Source: Coccinella septempunctata
Lineage: Eukaryota > Arthropoda > Insecta > Coleoptera > Coccinellidae
Reading direction: 5' to 3'
Assembly (NCBI RefSeq): GCF_907165205.1
Contig: NC_058191.1
Location: 2,792,501-2,856,500 of the forward strand
Length of the DNA: 64,000 nucleotides
In this document: piece by piece, positions 24,501 to 29,838 of the stretch
Numbering within the stretch: position 1 is the first letter of the stretch
Layout of the letters: every line of letters starts with the position of its first letter
Made by a program: the position numbers and the translations under genes
Notes under the pieces: generated by a model
The model's input: the letters and a program-made list of their open reading frames with translations, nothing else
Told to the model about the DNA's origin: nothing
Database searches by the model: none

Positions 24501-25400
24501 CCACTTCAATTTTGGGCAGTATATTTACGGCATCTGAAAATATTTTATGATGTTGTCAGAGCAGCTTACATGCATACAACCCATGACAAAGTTGTCCGGC
24601 TTCTGCCTAAGTGGAACATTCCTGTAATTTTGTATGAGAGCATCTTCGAATTCGCAACCCAAATATGTTATTAACGCTCTTTCTGCTTTCAGATATATAT
24701 TTTCAGGTTCTAATGTCAATATCCTTTGAATATCTTCTAGGGCACCAGTAAATTTAACAGCTTTCGCTCTAGCATTAGCTCTTCCTTTCAGAGTTCTGAT
24801 GCTATCCGGTTCTTTCTTGAGCGATTGGTCGAAATATTTCAAACCTGAAAAAATTGGACATTAAGGATGAAATCTCCATCCAATATCTAAAGGACTAGTC
24901 GGATTAGAAGTCATAAGGAGTAGTAGATTACTGGTCTCTTTATTGTTTCAGCCAAGCTACTACCTCTTGGACATTGAATCTATTCAGTCGATACAAACAC
25001 ACTCATTAAATCTTCAGTATAGCAATATCTGTTTCAATCTGCCACCGATAGAAGAGACTAGTCACTTGAAATGGTTGCGGGAAACCGTAAAAATTCAAAT
25101 TTTCCTTCGGCTTCAGAAACTTGCTATTAAAATATCTGTGATAATGGAAGATTCATCTTTAGATAGGTACATTATAAAAATGTGAAGGTTTGAAATGATA
25201 CCAAAGTTGAATATTATATCTAATTCTCAAGAGATGCTTCAATCAGTAAATTAACATTAAATATTGTTTTATATATTTGAGAAATACTCACTTCTTTCGT
25301 ATTCTTCTCTTCTCCGGACATAGTACCCGACCTCTCTATAGTACACCGGCCAATTGAATGTTTCATTTAATTTTTCTATGTTGAATGTTACTTTCGGCAT
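198..25400 (-). CDS. Odad4: ODAD4/TTC25-like tetratricopeptide protein, six exons (gene span)
   Basis: The product is a TPR protein of the ODAD4 (TTC25) family, which in other animals docks outer dynein arms on ciliary and flagellar doublet microtubules. Exons, in transcript order: 25400-25292, 24844-24570, 10185-9616, 6823-6635, 6246-5999, 540-228. All have GT/AG borders and matching phases (1,0,0,0,2), giving 568 codons, near the family's size of roughly 600 residues. TPR-like helices fill exons 1-2; a Lys/Glu/Ser-rich linker and the family's conserved segment 'ERYLNKLYQDKQFLKIL' lie in exon 3; exon 6 has the C-terminal TPRs with 'EELAWLYHELSRF'. The last exon either reads through to a TGA at 198-200 or splices at a weak GTTAGT donor to an exon outside the window. 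The family assignment rests on remembered family pattern, not on an alignment. Confidence 0.82.
1019..1256. mobile_element. piggyBac-type MITE with TTAA target duplication
   Basis: TTAA at 1015-1018 and 1257-1260 flanks 238 bp with terminal inverted repeats CACGTTTACGAC / GTCGCGAACGTG. The interior has the palindrome TGACCCACCGGTGGGTCA (about 1034-1051) and a second partial copy near 1098. TTAA is the canonical piggyBac target. There is no coding capacity. Confidence 0.7.
1717..2219 (-). repeat. Left inverted arm of the Penelope-like element
   Basis: Inverted copy of 2982-3484 including the last eight codons and 3' non-coding part of the element. It contains the mirrored element end CATGTTTCGGCCTTTTTCGG near 1787. 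Confidence 0.9.
2220..3006 (+). CDS. GIY-YIG endonuclease part of Penelope-type polyprotein (5'-truncated)
   Basis: The reading frame opens at the junction with the left arm and stops with TGA at 3004-3006 (about 262 codons). The first 60 residues ('AAFNTYVNRLLRIPLKEEFY') look like the end of the Penelope reverse-transcriptase thumb, followed by a basic linker. The GIY-YIG nuclease starts at about 2651 (PGVYRLECGDSEC) and continues with AVYVGRSGRSIKTRTREH and a distal Glu-rich helix (QEILEEVEIF). Catalytic GVY, YVG, Arg and Glu positions appear present. The RT palm and fingers are missing, so it cannot be autonomous. Confidence 0.85.
2982..3484 (+). repeat. Right inverted arm of the Penelope-like element
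   Basis: Pairs base for base with 1717-2219 without net indels. It begins inside the GIY-YIG ORF C-terminus and includes the 3' non-coding region with GGCCGAAAAAGGCCGAAACA near 3400. Confidence 0.9.
4855..4891. repeat. Short palindrome resembling joined TIRs
   Basis: AAAGATTATAGAGTTA faces TAACTTTATAATCTTT around a short centre. The sequence matches the TIR of the P-like relics at 10235 and 28262, so it may be an internally deleted copy. A 31-bp tandem repeat (ACCATTGAACTCTA...) follows at about 4908-4970. Confidence 0.45.
5999..6246 (-). CDS. Odad4: Odad4 exon 5
   Basis: The acceptor TTGTCTTTACAG precedes 6246. The donor GTGAGT leaves two bases (AA) to complete a Lys codon in the next exon. 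It encodes 82 residues, FAEKLVSFCETTSKK through GWFLDY, predicted helical. This stretch is less conserved in my memory of the family; the assignment rests mainly on phase and order. Confidence 0.8.
6408..6530. mobile_element. Foldback MITE, about 120 bp
   Basis: Inverted arms of about 38 bp: GTTTGTTCGTAGAGTAGTTT at 6410 against ACCACTCTACGAACAAGC ending near 6527; both contain CAACGGTTGTGAACTGT. It lies in Odad4 intron 4 and has no coding capacity. Confidence 0.65.
6635..6823 (-). CDS. Odad4: Odad4 exon 4, coiled helical segment
   Basis: Acceptor CTCTCTAG, donor GTACGA, 63 codons, phase 0 at both ends. Begins EMLRARRPFYFIKYQEA, matching in position the family's segment after the linker, then a highly charged predicted helix 'DQRRQHTLRLLQDM'. 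Confidence 0.83.
7000..7345 (+). pseudogene. Degraded mariner/Tc-like transposase N-terminal relic
   Basis: Translated pieces in shifting frames: 'TAAALFNE', 'AAVLGHVAKDLSLVVENCP' and 'FHPYKIRLFQELNEDDPDR' (about 7234-7296), then 'LQFCEVVSQ'. The order HTH, HPYKI, LxQEL, DxDRR-like, FCE is typical of insect transposase N-termini. Stops interrupt it. It lies in Odad4 intron 3. Confidence 0.5.
7632..8009 (+). pseudogene. RT palm/thumb fragment of R4-like LINE
   Basis: Contains the RT active-site box 'LNHLLYMDDLKLFA' (about 7702-7743), then 'GLEKCRLLNITRGK' and 'YKYLGI'. A frame break follows at TAA 8007; the thumb region continues in other frames to about 8320 with stops. The fingers and 5' region are absent. 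Confidence 0.75.
8323..9333 (+). CDS. C-terminal Cys-His finger and restriction-like endonuclease of R4-like LINE
   Basis: 336-codon open frame, part of a broken polyprotein. A Cys-His knuckle 'CRYGCATHETIQHITGGC' (about 8620-8673) is followed by a PD-(D/E)XK-type core: 'NRPDLILLNKDENRALFIDV' at about 8875-8934, with the acidic residues in PD and ID, and 'HTEKISKYREF'. This finger plus nuclease order is diagnostic of R2/R4-type LINEs. The Pro/Arg-rich C-terminus is probably not conserved. Confidence 0.8.
   Translation: MVCVADSFTPLKLQQDHLETVEHSAESKMQKLIGKPLHGRHQNEVNHDYVDISASNYWLTSGRLFPETEGFMLAIQDQVIPTRNYMKYIAKDASVADDSCRYGCATHETIQHITGGCQKFAGTEYKNRHDAVAKILHQELALKHQLLSSRKVPYYNYHPDAVLENEHHKLYWDRTVRTDRKITHNRPDLILLNKDENRALFIDVAIPINNNLLDRHTEKISKYREFKEQTRRQWKLKDIKTIPIVISSTGLIPKKLLENLRKLQLDENIDRVMQKAVPLGTARTVRKYMGNSEEHRLRQQEEAGGAGIQPTAGRRGATRTRPPPRARKPGKGSNRA
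9616..10185 (-). CDS. Odad4: Odad4 exon 3, charged linker and conserved family segment
   Basis: Acceptor TTTTTTCAG, donor GTGAAC, 190 codons, phase 0 at both ends. The first part continues the helical N-terminal region. The middle is basic and low complexity (KSEKKKKDKEKSDEEK), then Pro/His-rich, probably disordered. The end carries 'ERYLNKLYQDKQFLKIL' and 'LAIQGYKNVYNTQ', which parallel the conserved stretch following the N-terminal TPRs in vertebrate TTC25. Confidence 0.85.
11029..13238. mobile_element. DNA transposon with 40-bp TIRs, about 2.2 kb
   Basis: CTTCATTCAAATTTATTTTA... at 11029-11066 is inverted as ...TAAAATAAAAGTGAATGAAG at 13201-13238, both containing AGCAGTCGGTT. Flanks read TATA on both sides. 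Copy b of the 8-bp-TSD family sits inside it. A fragment near 12353-12450 reads 'STIRKIVNEEDDKEFPSFW', a possible transposase remnant, and recurs inverted near 62180-62255. Superfamily unknown. Confidence 0.6.
11151..12133 (+). mobile_element. 8-bp-TSD DNA element, copy b
   Basis: TSD GTTGCCAG at 11143-11150 and 12134-12141, perfect. TIRs TAAGATGTCTAAAACTCTGG / inverted at the right end. 983 bp, same orientation as copy c, clearly diverged from it. No recognisable protein. Confidence 0.85.
13560..13709 (+). pseudogene. Cys-rich C-terminal tail of a Ginger-type integrase (fragment)
   Basis: In the frame ending at TAG 13707-13709 the residues read 'YSRCGCKGSCKSNERKC' then 'CNSKCHQSGSCSNE', ten cysteines in a CxC...C...C...C...CH...C array. 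Such arrays end the integrases of some Ginger-like transposons. An upstream in-frame TAA at 13557 and the short length show that only the tail survives. An overlapping longer ATG frame lacks the pattern and was rejected. Confidence 0.45.
13778..15019 (+). repeat. 5' LTR (1242 bp)
   Basis: Starts TGTAATGAG, ends CCCCGTTACA (TG...CA with TGTAA/TTACA inverted ends). A TATA-like GGGTATAAAATCAG near 14121 is the probable promoter. AATAAA near 14862 may serve for polyadenylation. An internal near-tandem repeat of about 70 bp occurs at about 14454-14523 and 14563-14632. Confidence 0.95.
15024..15040 (+). other. Primer-binding site
   Basis: TGGCGCCCGAGCAGGGA begins four bases after the 5' LTR. It resembles the lysine-tRNA type PBS with one difference. 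Confidence 0.8.
16059..17871 (+). pseudogene. gag: gag, broken by a frame change near 17175
   Basis: The first part (ATG 16059, frame to the TGA at 17316) has 'LSDELTFELQLRG' and a capsid-like region ('WNISFDGTGSVTGFLEEVE', 'DWEDFSNQLKEAF', ending 'LLEEIKRR'). The second part, one frame over, runs from about 17170 to 17871 and continues capsid ('YVTRMQNLFQKL', 'LPPLQQALAFQ'-like), then a Pro/Arg/Ser-rich linker and a zinc knuckle 'CFRCGGYGHMRREC' (CX2CX4HX4C) with a second, His-less knuckle. A short deletion at the junction is the likeliest cause. A full-length nucleocapsid-bearing Gag would not be made from this copy. Confidence 0.8.
17748..21056 (+). CDS. pol: pol polyprotein: protease, reverse transcriptase, RNase H, integrase
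   Basis: Uninterrupted frame, -1 relative to the second gag part and overlapping it; the ATG at 17748 is probably not the true start, since pol is normally made by frameshifting. Residues counted from 17748: protease LIDTGAT at about 83-89; RT with YLDD at about 401-404; RNase H 'TDASDVGLGGAL' near 549; integrase HHCC zinc finger at about 745-785; DDE catalytic residues at about 811 (CTDVVGP), 873 (SDNG) and 908 (NAVERAN); C-terminal GPY/F module 'FSGPYTIV' near 1062. Length and domain order are those of intact Ty3/Gypsy pol. Confidence 0.95.
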   Translation: MFPMWWIWPHASRMSQATENLLFSMPEGKHSLTRLSVFGKLKGRLEAESTTSPGILTPLAPTTCNDNRPLVEVRIAGKHFRALIDTGATRSFCSQAVSDQCERKGITGQTMHNSFAVIANGQTTVTPKLYTTTVQISDYTLPDLKFLLVPNLPVDIILGMDVLSTFKFSVNLSTAECFLEGRLISRPMTPVEATAEVHTAEEHLLELTESQKQELEAFLKEELKKFEDLYGTTDLIEHKIKLKPGTEPIKQRYRPLNPKMQEIFNQEVDRMLAEGVIEPSKSPWSSPVVLVRKKDGKYRFCIDFRAVNQVSVKDAYPLPYISGILDKLRKAKYISTLDLKQGYWQIPLAKESRPITAFTVPGRGLFQFTVMPFGLHASPATFQRFLDTVIGPEMEPEAFAYLDDIVVLGETFEEHLENLREVFRRLREANLRLNPEKCDFVRKSLKYLGHVVTSEGIRTDPDKVSSIVAFPAPKTIRELRRFLGVASWYRRFIENFSDVVAPLTHLLKKKPRWKWGEEQQRAFDLLKQKLTESPILACPDFNQPFVLQTDASDVGLGGALTQVLDGEERVIAYVSRTLNTAERNYSVSEKECLAIVFSIEKLRPYLEGFHFTVISDHMSLKWLNSIKSPSGRIARWAVFLQQFDFEVQYRKGALNKVADSLSRNPLPSVDSVCLADVEVRCSWYNKKLQEVQRDPEDFPDFAVEDGKLYRHFWDSSDFTEVGSGQPWKLCVPTEQRLEVLKENHDSELAGHLGISKTISRLARNYYWPGMFRDVAKYVRNCPSCQRYKVPQQKTPGKMQPHRMTDAPFQEVCTDVVGPLPRSKKGNSYVVVMQDRFTKWVECRPLRKATAKTVYSALYEQVILRYGCPKLVISDNGVQYDSRLFKNSLRELNIAHRFTPPYTPQCNAVERANRTLKTMIGQFCEADHRTWDEKLGELTFALNTAKQESTGFTPAFLNYGRELTVPKAIYSSNTQDDDTEETNRSPEETRVNLTHRTEQIRHLQEAYEFVNTRLYRAFEQQAHHYNLRRREVRFHVGDRVLRRANPLSSAVDSFAAKLAPKFSGPYTIVKVISPVVYDLKDDSGKKVTNIHVKDLKPFHPSDH
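21057..22457 (+). other. Non-coding 3' internal region of the Gypsy element with a tandem repeat and polypurine tract
   Basis: No env-like ORF. Two imperfect direct repeats of roughly 250-400 bp begin near 21118 and 21550 (shared words: CCGATAATA, GAGATACA, TTGTATCTCCTTATTA, TTCCACCG). A purine-rich stretch GGAGCCGAGGGGA (22445-22457) abuts the 3' LTR as the expected polypurine tract. Confidence 0.75.
22458..23699 (+). repeat. 3' LTR (1242 bp)
   Basis: Copy of 13778-15019 at an exact 8680-bp offset with no indel and no substitution noticed on reading. Confidence 0.95.
24028..24569. other. Odad4 intron 2, proximal part; nothing recognised
   Basis: AT-rich, with a degraded stretch near 24050-24200 that gives no recognisable protein. 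No repeat pair found in the window. Confidence 0.4.
24570..24844 (-). CDS. Odad4: Odad4 exon 2, N-terminal TPR repeats
   Basis: The acceptor TTTTTTCAG precedes 24844 and the donor GTAAGC follows 24570. The exon encodes 91 residues plus the completed Ser codon. Tetratricopeptide spacing is visible: 'LKYFDQSLKKEPDS', then 'ALEDIQRILTLEPENIYLKA', then 'EFEDALIQNYRNVPLRQKPD'. It ends in phase 0. Confidence 0.85.
25292..25400 (-). CDS. Odad4: Odad4 exon 1 with start codon
   Basis: The start ATG is at 25400-25398 and an in-frame TGA lies 12 bases upstream, so this is the first possible start unless a 5' intron intervenes. The exon encodes 36 residues beginning MPKVTFNIEK and ends with one base of a split Ser codon at a GTGAGT donor (25291-25286). 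A competing ATG in another frame (MSGEEK...) fits neither the phase of exon 2 nor the TPR pattern. Confidence 0.78.
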
Positions 25401-25585
25401 TATCGAGCTTCAAGGAGGCCCATTAATTTCGGGTATACATATACTTCTACCGGAAAAAAAAATTATGGAACCCTACAATATTCGACTCGTTGCGATTATT
25501 TTCATTTTGAGTTTGTTGACAGATCTGTCAGAAAGATCCAAGAATTTTCGTTGTCGTCAACTCGCTGCAACACATATATTTTTAT

Positions 25586-27286
25586 GTGTGCTGGTATGAT
25601 CGCTTCTCGGCTCTATGGCTAAGATCAAAGTGTAGCCAACTACCAGCATCATGGAACACAGCCTCCATAGTGCTCATCCACAAGAAGGGGGATCGGGATG
25701 ACCCTTCCAACTGGCGCCCCATCTCCCTGTGCTCCTGTTTATATAAACTATTCACTGCCTGCCTGGCAGCGAGAATATCCCGCTGGGCCGTTGAAAACCA
25801 CCTCATTTCGCTGGAGCAGAAGGGATTCGGCCAATATGAGGGATGCTATGAGCACAACTACGTCCTCCAAAGCATACTGGACACGACCAGGAGACGTAGA
25901 AGACGGTGCGCGGTCGCGTGGCTGGACCTGGCTGACGCGTTTTCATCGGTTCCGCACGACCACATTTTGGGCGTCCTGACGGCGATGGGCCTAAACCAAG
26001 CTACAACCTCCCTCCTGAGAAATATCTACGGGGCTGCATCATCCACCATCAGGGTCCCCGGAGGTGAGACGAGCTGCTTCCCTGTGAGTGCGGGAGTTCG
26101 CCAGGGTTGTCCCCTGAGTCCGTTGATCTTCAGCTTAGCCCTGGAGCCAGTATTGAGAGCGGCGAGAGGGGCGAACAGGGGTTTCAGGATCCACGGCCAC
26201 CTTATTTCGGTTCTGGCCTACGCAGACGACCTGGTGCTGGTGGCGGAGACACCAGAAGACCTACAGAGCATCCTTAACAACGTGGGGGACTCTGCGACTG
26301 CGTGTGGGCTGACATTCAAGCCTGCCAAGTGTGCCTCCTTGACACTAGACTGCAGGACACACAACACCTGCCCCCTCCTGGACTTCAGCATCCAGGGAAC
26401 CCTGTTTCCGGCGCTTGGCGAGGGTCAATCATACGAACACCTGGGAGTCCCTACAGGCTACCACGTCGACCAGACCCCTGAGGACGTCCTGAGAAGGATA
26501 AGAGAAGATCTGGCGAAACTAGACGGTTCCCTCTTGGCGCCCTGGCAGAAAATCGATGCCCTCAATACCTTCGTCCTCCCCAAGATCTCTTTCGTACTGA
26601 GGGGCAGCCACGTCGAAAAGACCCCTCTGAAGGCGCTTGACAGAGAGGTGAAGAGGGCTCTGAAATCCTGGCTCAATCTACCCCAGAGAGCCAGCCCCGA
26701 GCTGTTATACCTGCCTATGAAGAGAGGAGGTGCGGGAGTCCTGCCCATGGCTGACCTTGTGGAGGTGGCCACGGTCGTCCAGGCCTACAAGATGCTGACC
26801 TGTCCGGATCCCCGTGTCCGCGATATCGCTAACGGCCAATTGTGTGAGGTCGCCCGTCGACGGATGGGTCGCCCCCCGACGCCCGATGACCTGGCGCGCT
26901 ACTTGTCGGGAGATCTGTGCGGAGAGTTCGGTAGGGACGGTGGCGACGTTTCGTCCCTCTGGACAAGAGTGCGGAACGCTACGCGGAGACTCGCGAATAG
27001 ACTGCCCATTGAGTGGTCGGCCGCAAGCGGAACACTGTGCGTGCGGTTGGGCCGGGATGACCCCGCGGGGGCTCACCCGATTGAGCCCACTGGCCGAAAT
27101 CTTGAGTGGAAATTGAAGGATGCAATCTGCCAATTGTATGCATCCCGCCTGGTCCGAAAACCTGACCAAGGTAAAACCTTCAGGTGCTTCTCGGGGAGTG
27201 CGGCAAGTAGCCACTTCATGAGAAGCGGGATCGCTTCTGTGATTGGAGATTCATTCACAGAGCCAGGCTGGGCTGTGTACCCTTGA
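25586..27286 (+). CDS. Reverse transcriptase of the R2-like LINE (truncated)
   Basis: 566 codons; the initial Met is incidental because similarity starts mid-domain. RT blocks: 'ASIVLIHKKGDRDDPSNWRP', 'AVAWLDLADAFSSVPHDHIL', 'VRQGCPLSPLIFSLALEPVL', then the catalytic 'VLAYADDLVLVAE' near residues 208-220, and 'CGLTFKPAKCASL'. A long thumb/linker follows. The frame ends at TGA 27284 because of a frameshift; the nuclease continues in another frame. Confidence 0.88.
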   Translation: MCWYDRFSALWLRSKCSQLPASWNTASIVLIHKKGDRDDPSNWRPISLCSCLYKLFTACLAARISRWAVENHLISLEQKGFGQYEGCYEHNYVLQSILDTTRRRRRRCAVAWLDLADAFSSVPHDHILGVLTAMGLNQATTSLLRNIYGAASSTIRVPGGETSCFPVSAGVRQGCPLSPLIFSLALEPVLRAARGANRGFRIHGHLISVLAYADDLVLVAETPEDLQSILNNVGDSATACGLTFKPAKCASLTLDCRTHNTCPLLDFSIQGTLFPALGEGQSYEHLGVPTGYHVDQTPEDVLRRIREDLAKLDGSLLAPWQKIDALNTFVLPKISFVLRGSHVEKTPLKALDREVKRALKSWLNLPQRASPELLYLPMKRGGAGVLPMADLVEVATVVQAYKMLTCPDPRVRDIANGQLCEVARRRMGRPPTPDDLARYLSGDLCGEFGRDGGDVSSLWTRVRNATRRLANRLPIEWSAASGTLCVRLGRDDPAGAHPIEPTGRNLEWKLKDAICQLYASRLVRKPDQGKTFRCFSGSAASSHFMRSGIASVIGDSFTEPGWAVYP

Positions 27287-28130
27287 ATGCTACCCGGAGG
27301 TTTGGCGACGGAGACAAGCGATGCCGTCGATGTGGCGAGCACAATGAGACCCTGCCACACGTGGTCAACCACTGCAAGATCCATTCCGCGGCGTGGCAGA
27401 GGCGACACAACGCCGTGCAGGACAGGCTGGTCAAGGCCATCCCGTCCAGGATGGGGGTGATCCACGTCAACAAGCGGGTTCCCGGTTCTGATTCCGCACT
27501 GAGACCGGATATCGTGGTGGTGGATGAGACCAGGAGCAGGCTCACGGTGGTCGACGTCGCGATCCCCTTTGAGGGAGGGCCTTTGGCGCTCGAGAGAGCC
27601 AGAGACGCGAAACTCGCGAAATATGCCGCCCTTGCTGAGGAGATGAGAGCGAAGGGGTGGGAGACCACGGTTGACGCCTTGATCGTGGGTGCCCTGGGAT
27701 CGTGGGACCAGGCGAACGAACCGGTGTTAAAGATGTGCGCGGTTTCGCCGCGTTACGCGACCTTGATGCGCCGCCTGATGTGCAGTGATACCATCAGGTG
27801 GTCCCGAGACATCTACGTGGAGCACGTTTCCGGTGTCAGGCAGTACAGCCAGCCTGGCATCTGCAGCACCGCCGATTCGACTCTATCTGCACCCGTATCG
27901 TGACTTTTTTATATGTATGTATTTCTTTTTCTTACAACTTGTCAATATATAATAATCTGAGAAGCGATTGTATGTATGTACATGTGTTATATCTAAGACG
28001 TCCCCTATTGATTTATTGTAACTATTTTAATTATTTTACTGTCTCAATGTATGACATGTTTTGTAAAGACTATTTTCTGAATAAAGTTTTCAATCCGTTC
28101 TTATCAGCGGGTGTGATAGTCAAATGAATT
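25590..28130 (+). mobile_element. R2-superfamily non-LTR retrotransposon, 5'-truncated
   Basis: RT, Cys-His finger and restriction-like endonuclease in LINE order; the N-terminal zinc-finger/Myb region and RT start are missing. The body is GC-rich, unlike its AT-rich surroundings. A 3' non-coding part follows the stop at 27901 to about 28100, with AATAAAG at about 28080. It points away from Odad4, its 5' end about 190 bp from that gene's ATG. Confidence 0.8.
27283..27903 (+). CDS. Cys-His finger and restriction-like endonuclease of the R2-like LINE
   Basis: Frame +1 relative to the RT frame; homologous residues begin slightly upstream of the ATG ('RLGCVPL'). Knuckle CRRCGEHNETLPHVVNHC (27320-27373, CX2CX8HX4C), then a PD-(D/E)XK core 'RPDIVVVDETRSRLTVVDVA' (about 27501-27560) and 'LERARDAKLAKYAAL'. 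Broken from the RT by one apparent indel near 27200-27280. Confidence 0.85.
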   Translation: MNATRRFGDGDKRCRRCGEHNETLPHVVNHCKIHSAAWQRRHNAVQDRLVKAIPSRMGVIHVNKRVPGSDSALRPDIVVVDETRSRLTVVDVAIPFEGGPLALERARDAKLAKYAALAEEMRAKGWETTVDALIVGALGSWDQANEPVLKMCAVSPRYATLMRRLMCSDTIRWSRDIYVEHVSGVRQYSQPGICSTADSTLSAPVS

Positions 28131-28261
28131 CTTATTCATGGAAGGAAGGTTGATCAACGAGAGCGAAGGGTGAGTAGGTTTATTTCTTCGAACTATAATA
28201 AACATTTGTGACTCAAATACCAAATTTTATTCCATTTTGGGTATGATTCAGATATGATAAC

Positions 28262-29838
28262 CAAAGATTAATTATACAGTAGAAAGATGGGAAACGAAGC
28301 GACTGAAGTGATTTGAGCGCCATCTGTGTTTCAAATGTGTTACTAAGACCCTAAAACTAGTTAAAATATTAATTTAAAGCAGCAGGAAGATATGGAATTT
28401 TGTAAGATTTCAGATAGCCATTTTGATCAAAGAGGTTTTGAATGTTTAGATTCTCGTACCGCCTTCATTTAGCTCCTTCTAGTTGCTGATTATTAGATTT
28501 TTTTGTCTAATGTCTTGGTGAAAACCTCAAAATCTCGTGCGAAAATTATTGAATGGTAAACAAATGTGGATCAAATAAGATGTATTTTTCGAAATTAAGT
28601 TTTTTACTTAAGGAAAATGGTAAGGTAAGTATTAAAACTCTAATCATGTAACTCGGTCATCATTGATTTCAATTTTCTGTGGTCCGAAGTGGATACAATT
28701 TTCAGGGCGTAAGGACATCAATGGCTTGACCGAACACATGTGCAGTGAACATTTTACTGCAAGTCAATTGAGAACTGTTCATCCACGTAAATTGTTTTAT
28801 GTAGGAAGCACCCCTTACATGAAGGGCCCATATATGGAAAATTATAACCTTTATACGTCCATTTACTGATTCTCCATTGGTGGCCTTCAATATTTTCAGA
28901 AATGCAAAGGTTTTATTGATTTCGATTTGGGAATCGAGTGACTGTCAGATCAGGCGCAAATAGAAACGGAGTTTAGTGAGGTGACGAAGCGTGAGTTTTC
29001 GTAAAACATAGAAAAGAATAAGACTGCCCAAACAAAGCGTGACAGTGACTTGTCAGATAGTACGTTCAGCGCAGAAAAAAGCTGTGTCACCTCACCAATC
29101 TGCCGTTTCTATTTGAGGTTGGCCTCAAATTATTGCTTGGACAGTCATTAAAGTTTTATGAAACCTGCTGTGAGTGTTTTATTCATTCACCAATTTGTAT
29201 GATTTGTCATAAAAAGAACATATCATGAATGAAACATAAAAAAACATAAAGAATCTATACTGACGGTCTTAAATGCAGGTCTTTGTATATCTTTATAAGG
29301 TATTTTTTCAAATGTGGTTCTGAAAATTCTGTAAATATTTTGTAGAGAAGTGGAATATATGTCTGCTATGAAGCAATATTTAATATTGGTTCATATTATT
29401 TTCTGATATCTGATCTGATAACCCTATTTGTTGATCATAATTTTGTATTTTTGTCAAATTTTTATAAATTACGAATAAAAATATAGCACATCCGACACTG
29501 CATTTCATTGATATCAATTGATTCCAAACAATGTTCAGATGAAAATTAACATCCTGATCACAAAAAATACATACTTATTTCGTTTTGTCGCTCAGGATGT
29601 TTGTTTTCTGGTCTCAACAAAGTCGATATTGAAATTCAATTCAAAGAATAGAATTCGAATATCGAACCCTTCAATTTTAAAAGAGAAAACTGTAATTAGT
29701 TTTTCAGTTTTTCTGTATTGACAGTACATTTTCGGCGCAATCTCATTGTAAAATGTGGCAAACACAGGCCAAAATGTAGTCCGTTTTTAGTACTATAGAT
29801 ATAAGGGCATTTCCTATTTTGCTCCCCTATAATCTTTG
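28262..29838 (+). mobile_element. P-like element relic, copy 2, with THAP-like fragment
   Basis: TIRs CAAAGATTA..TA at 28262 and CTATAATCTTTG ending at 29838. A fragment at about 28691-28800 reads 'WIQFSGRKDINGLTEHMCSE' and continues HFTASQL, the W...CSEHF signature of THAP DNA-binding domains of P-type transposases. The rest is degenerate. Confidence 0.5.
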
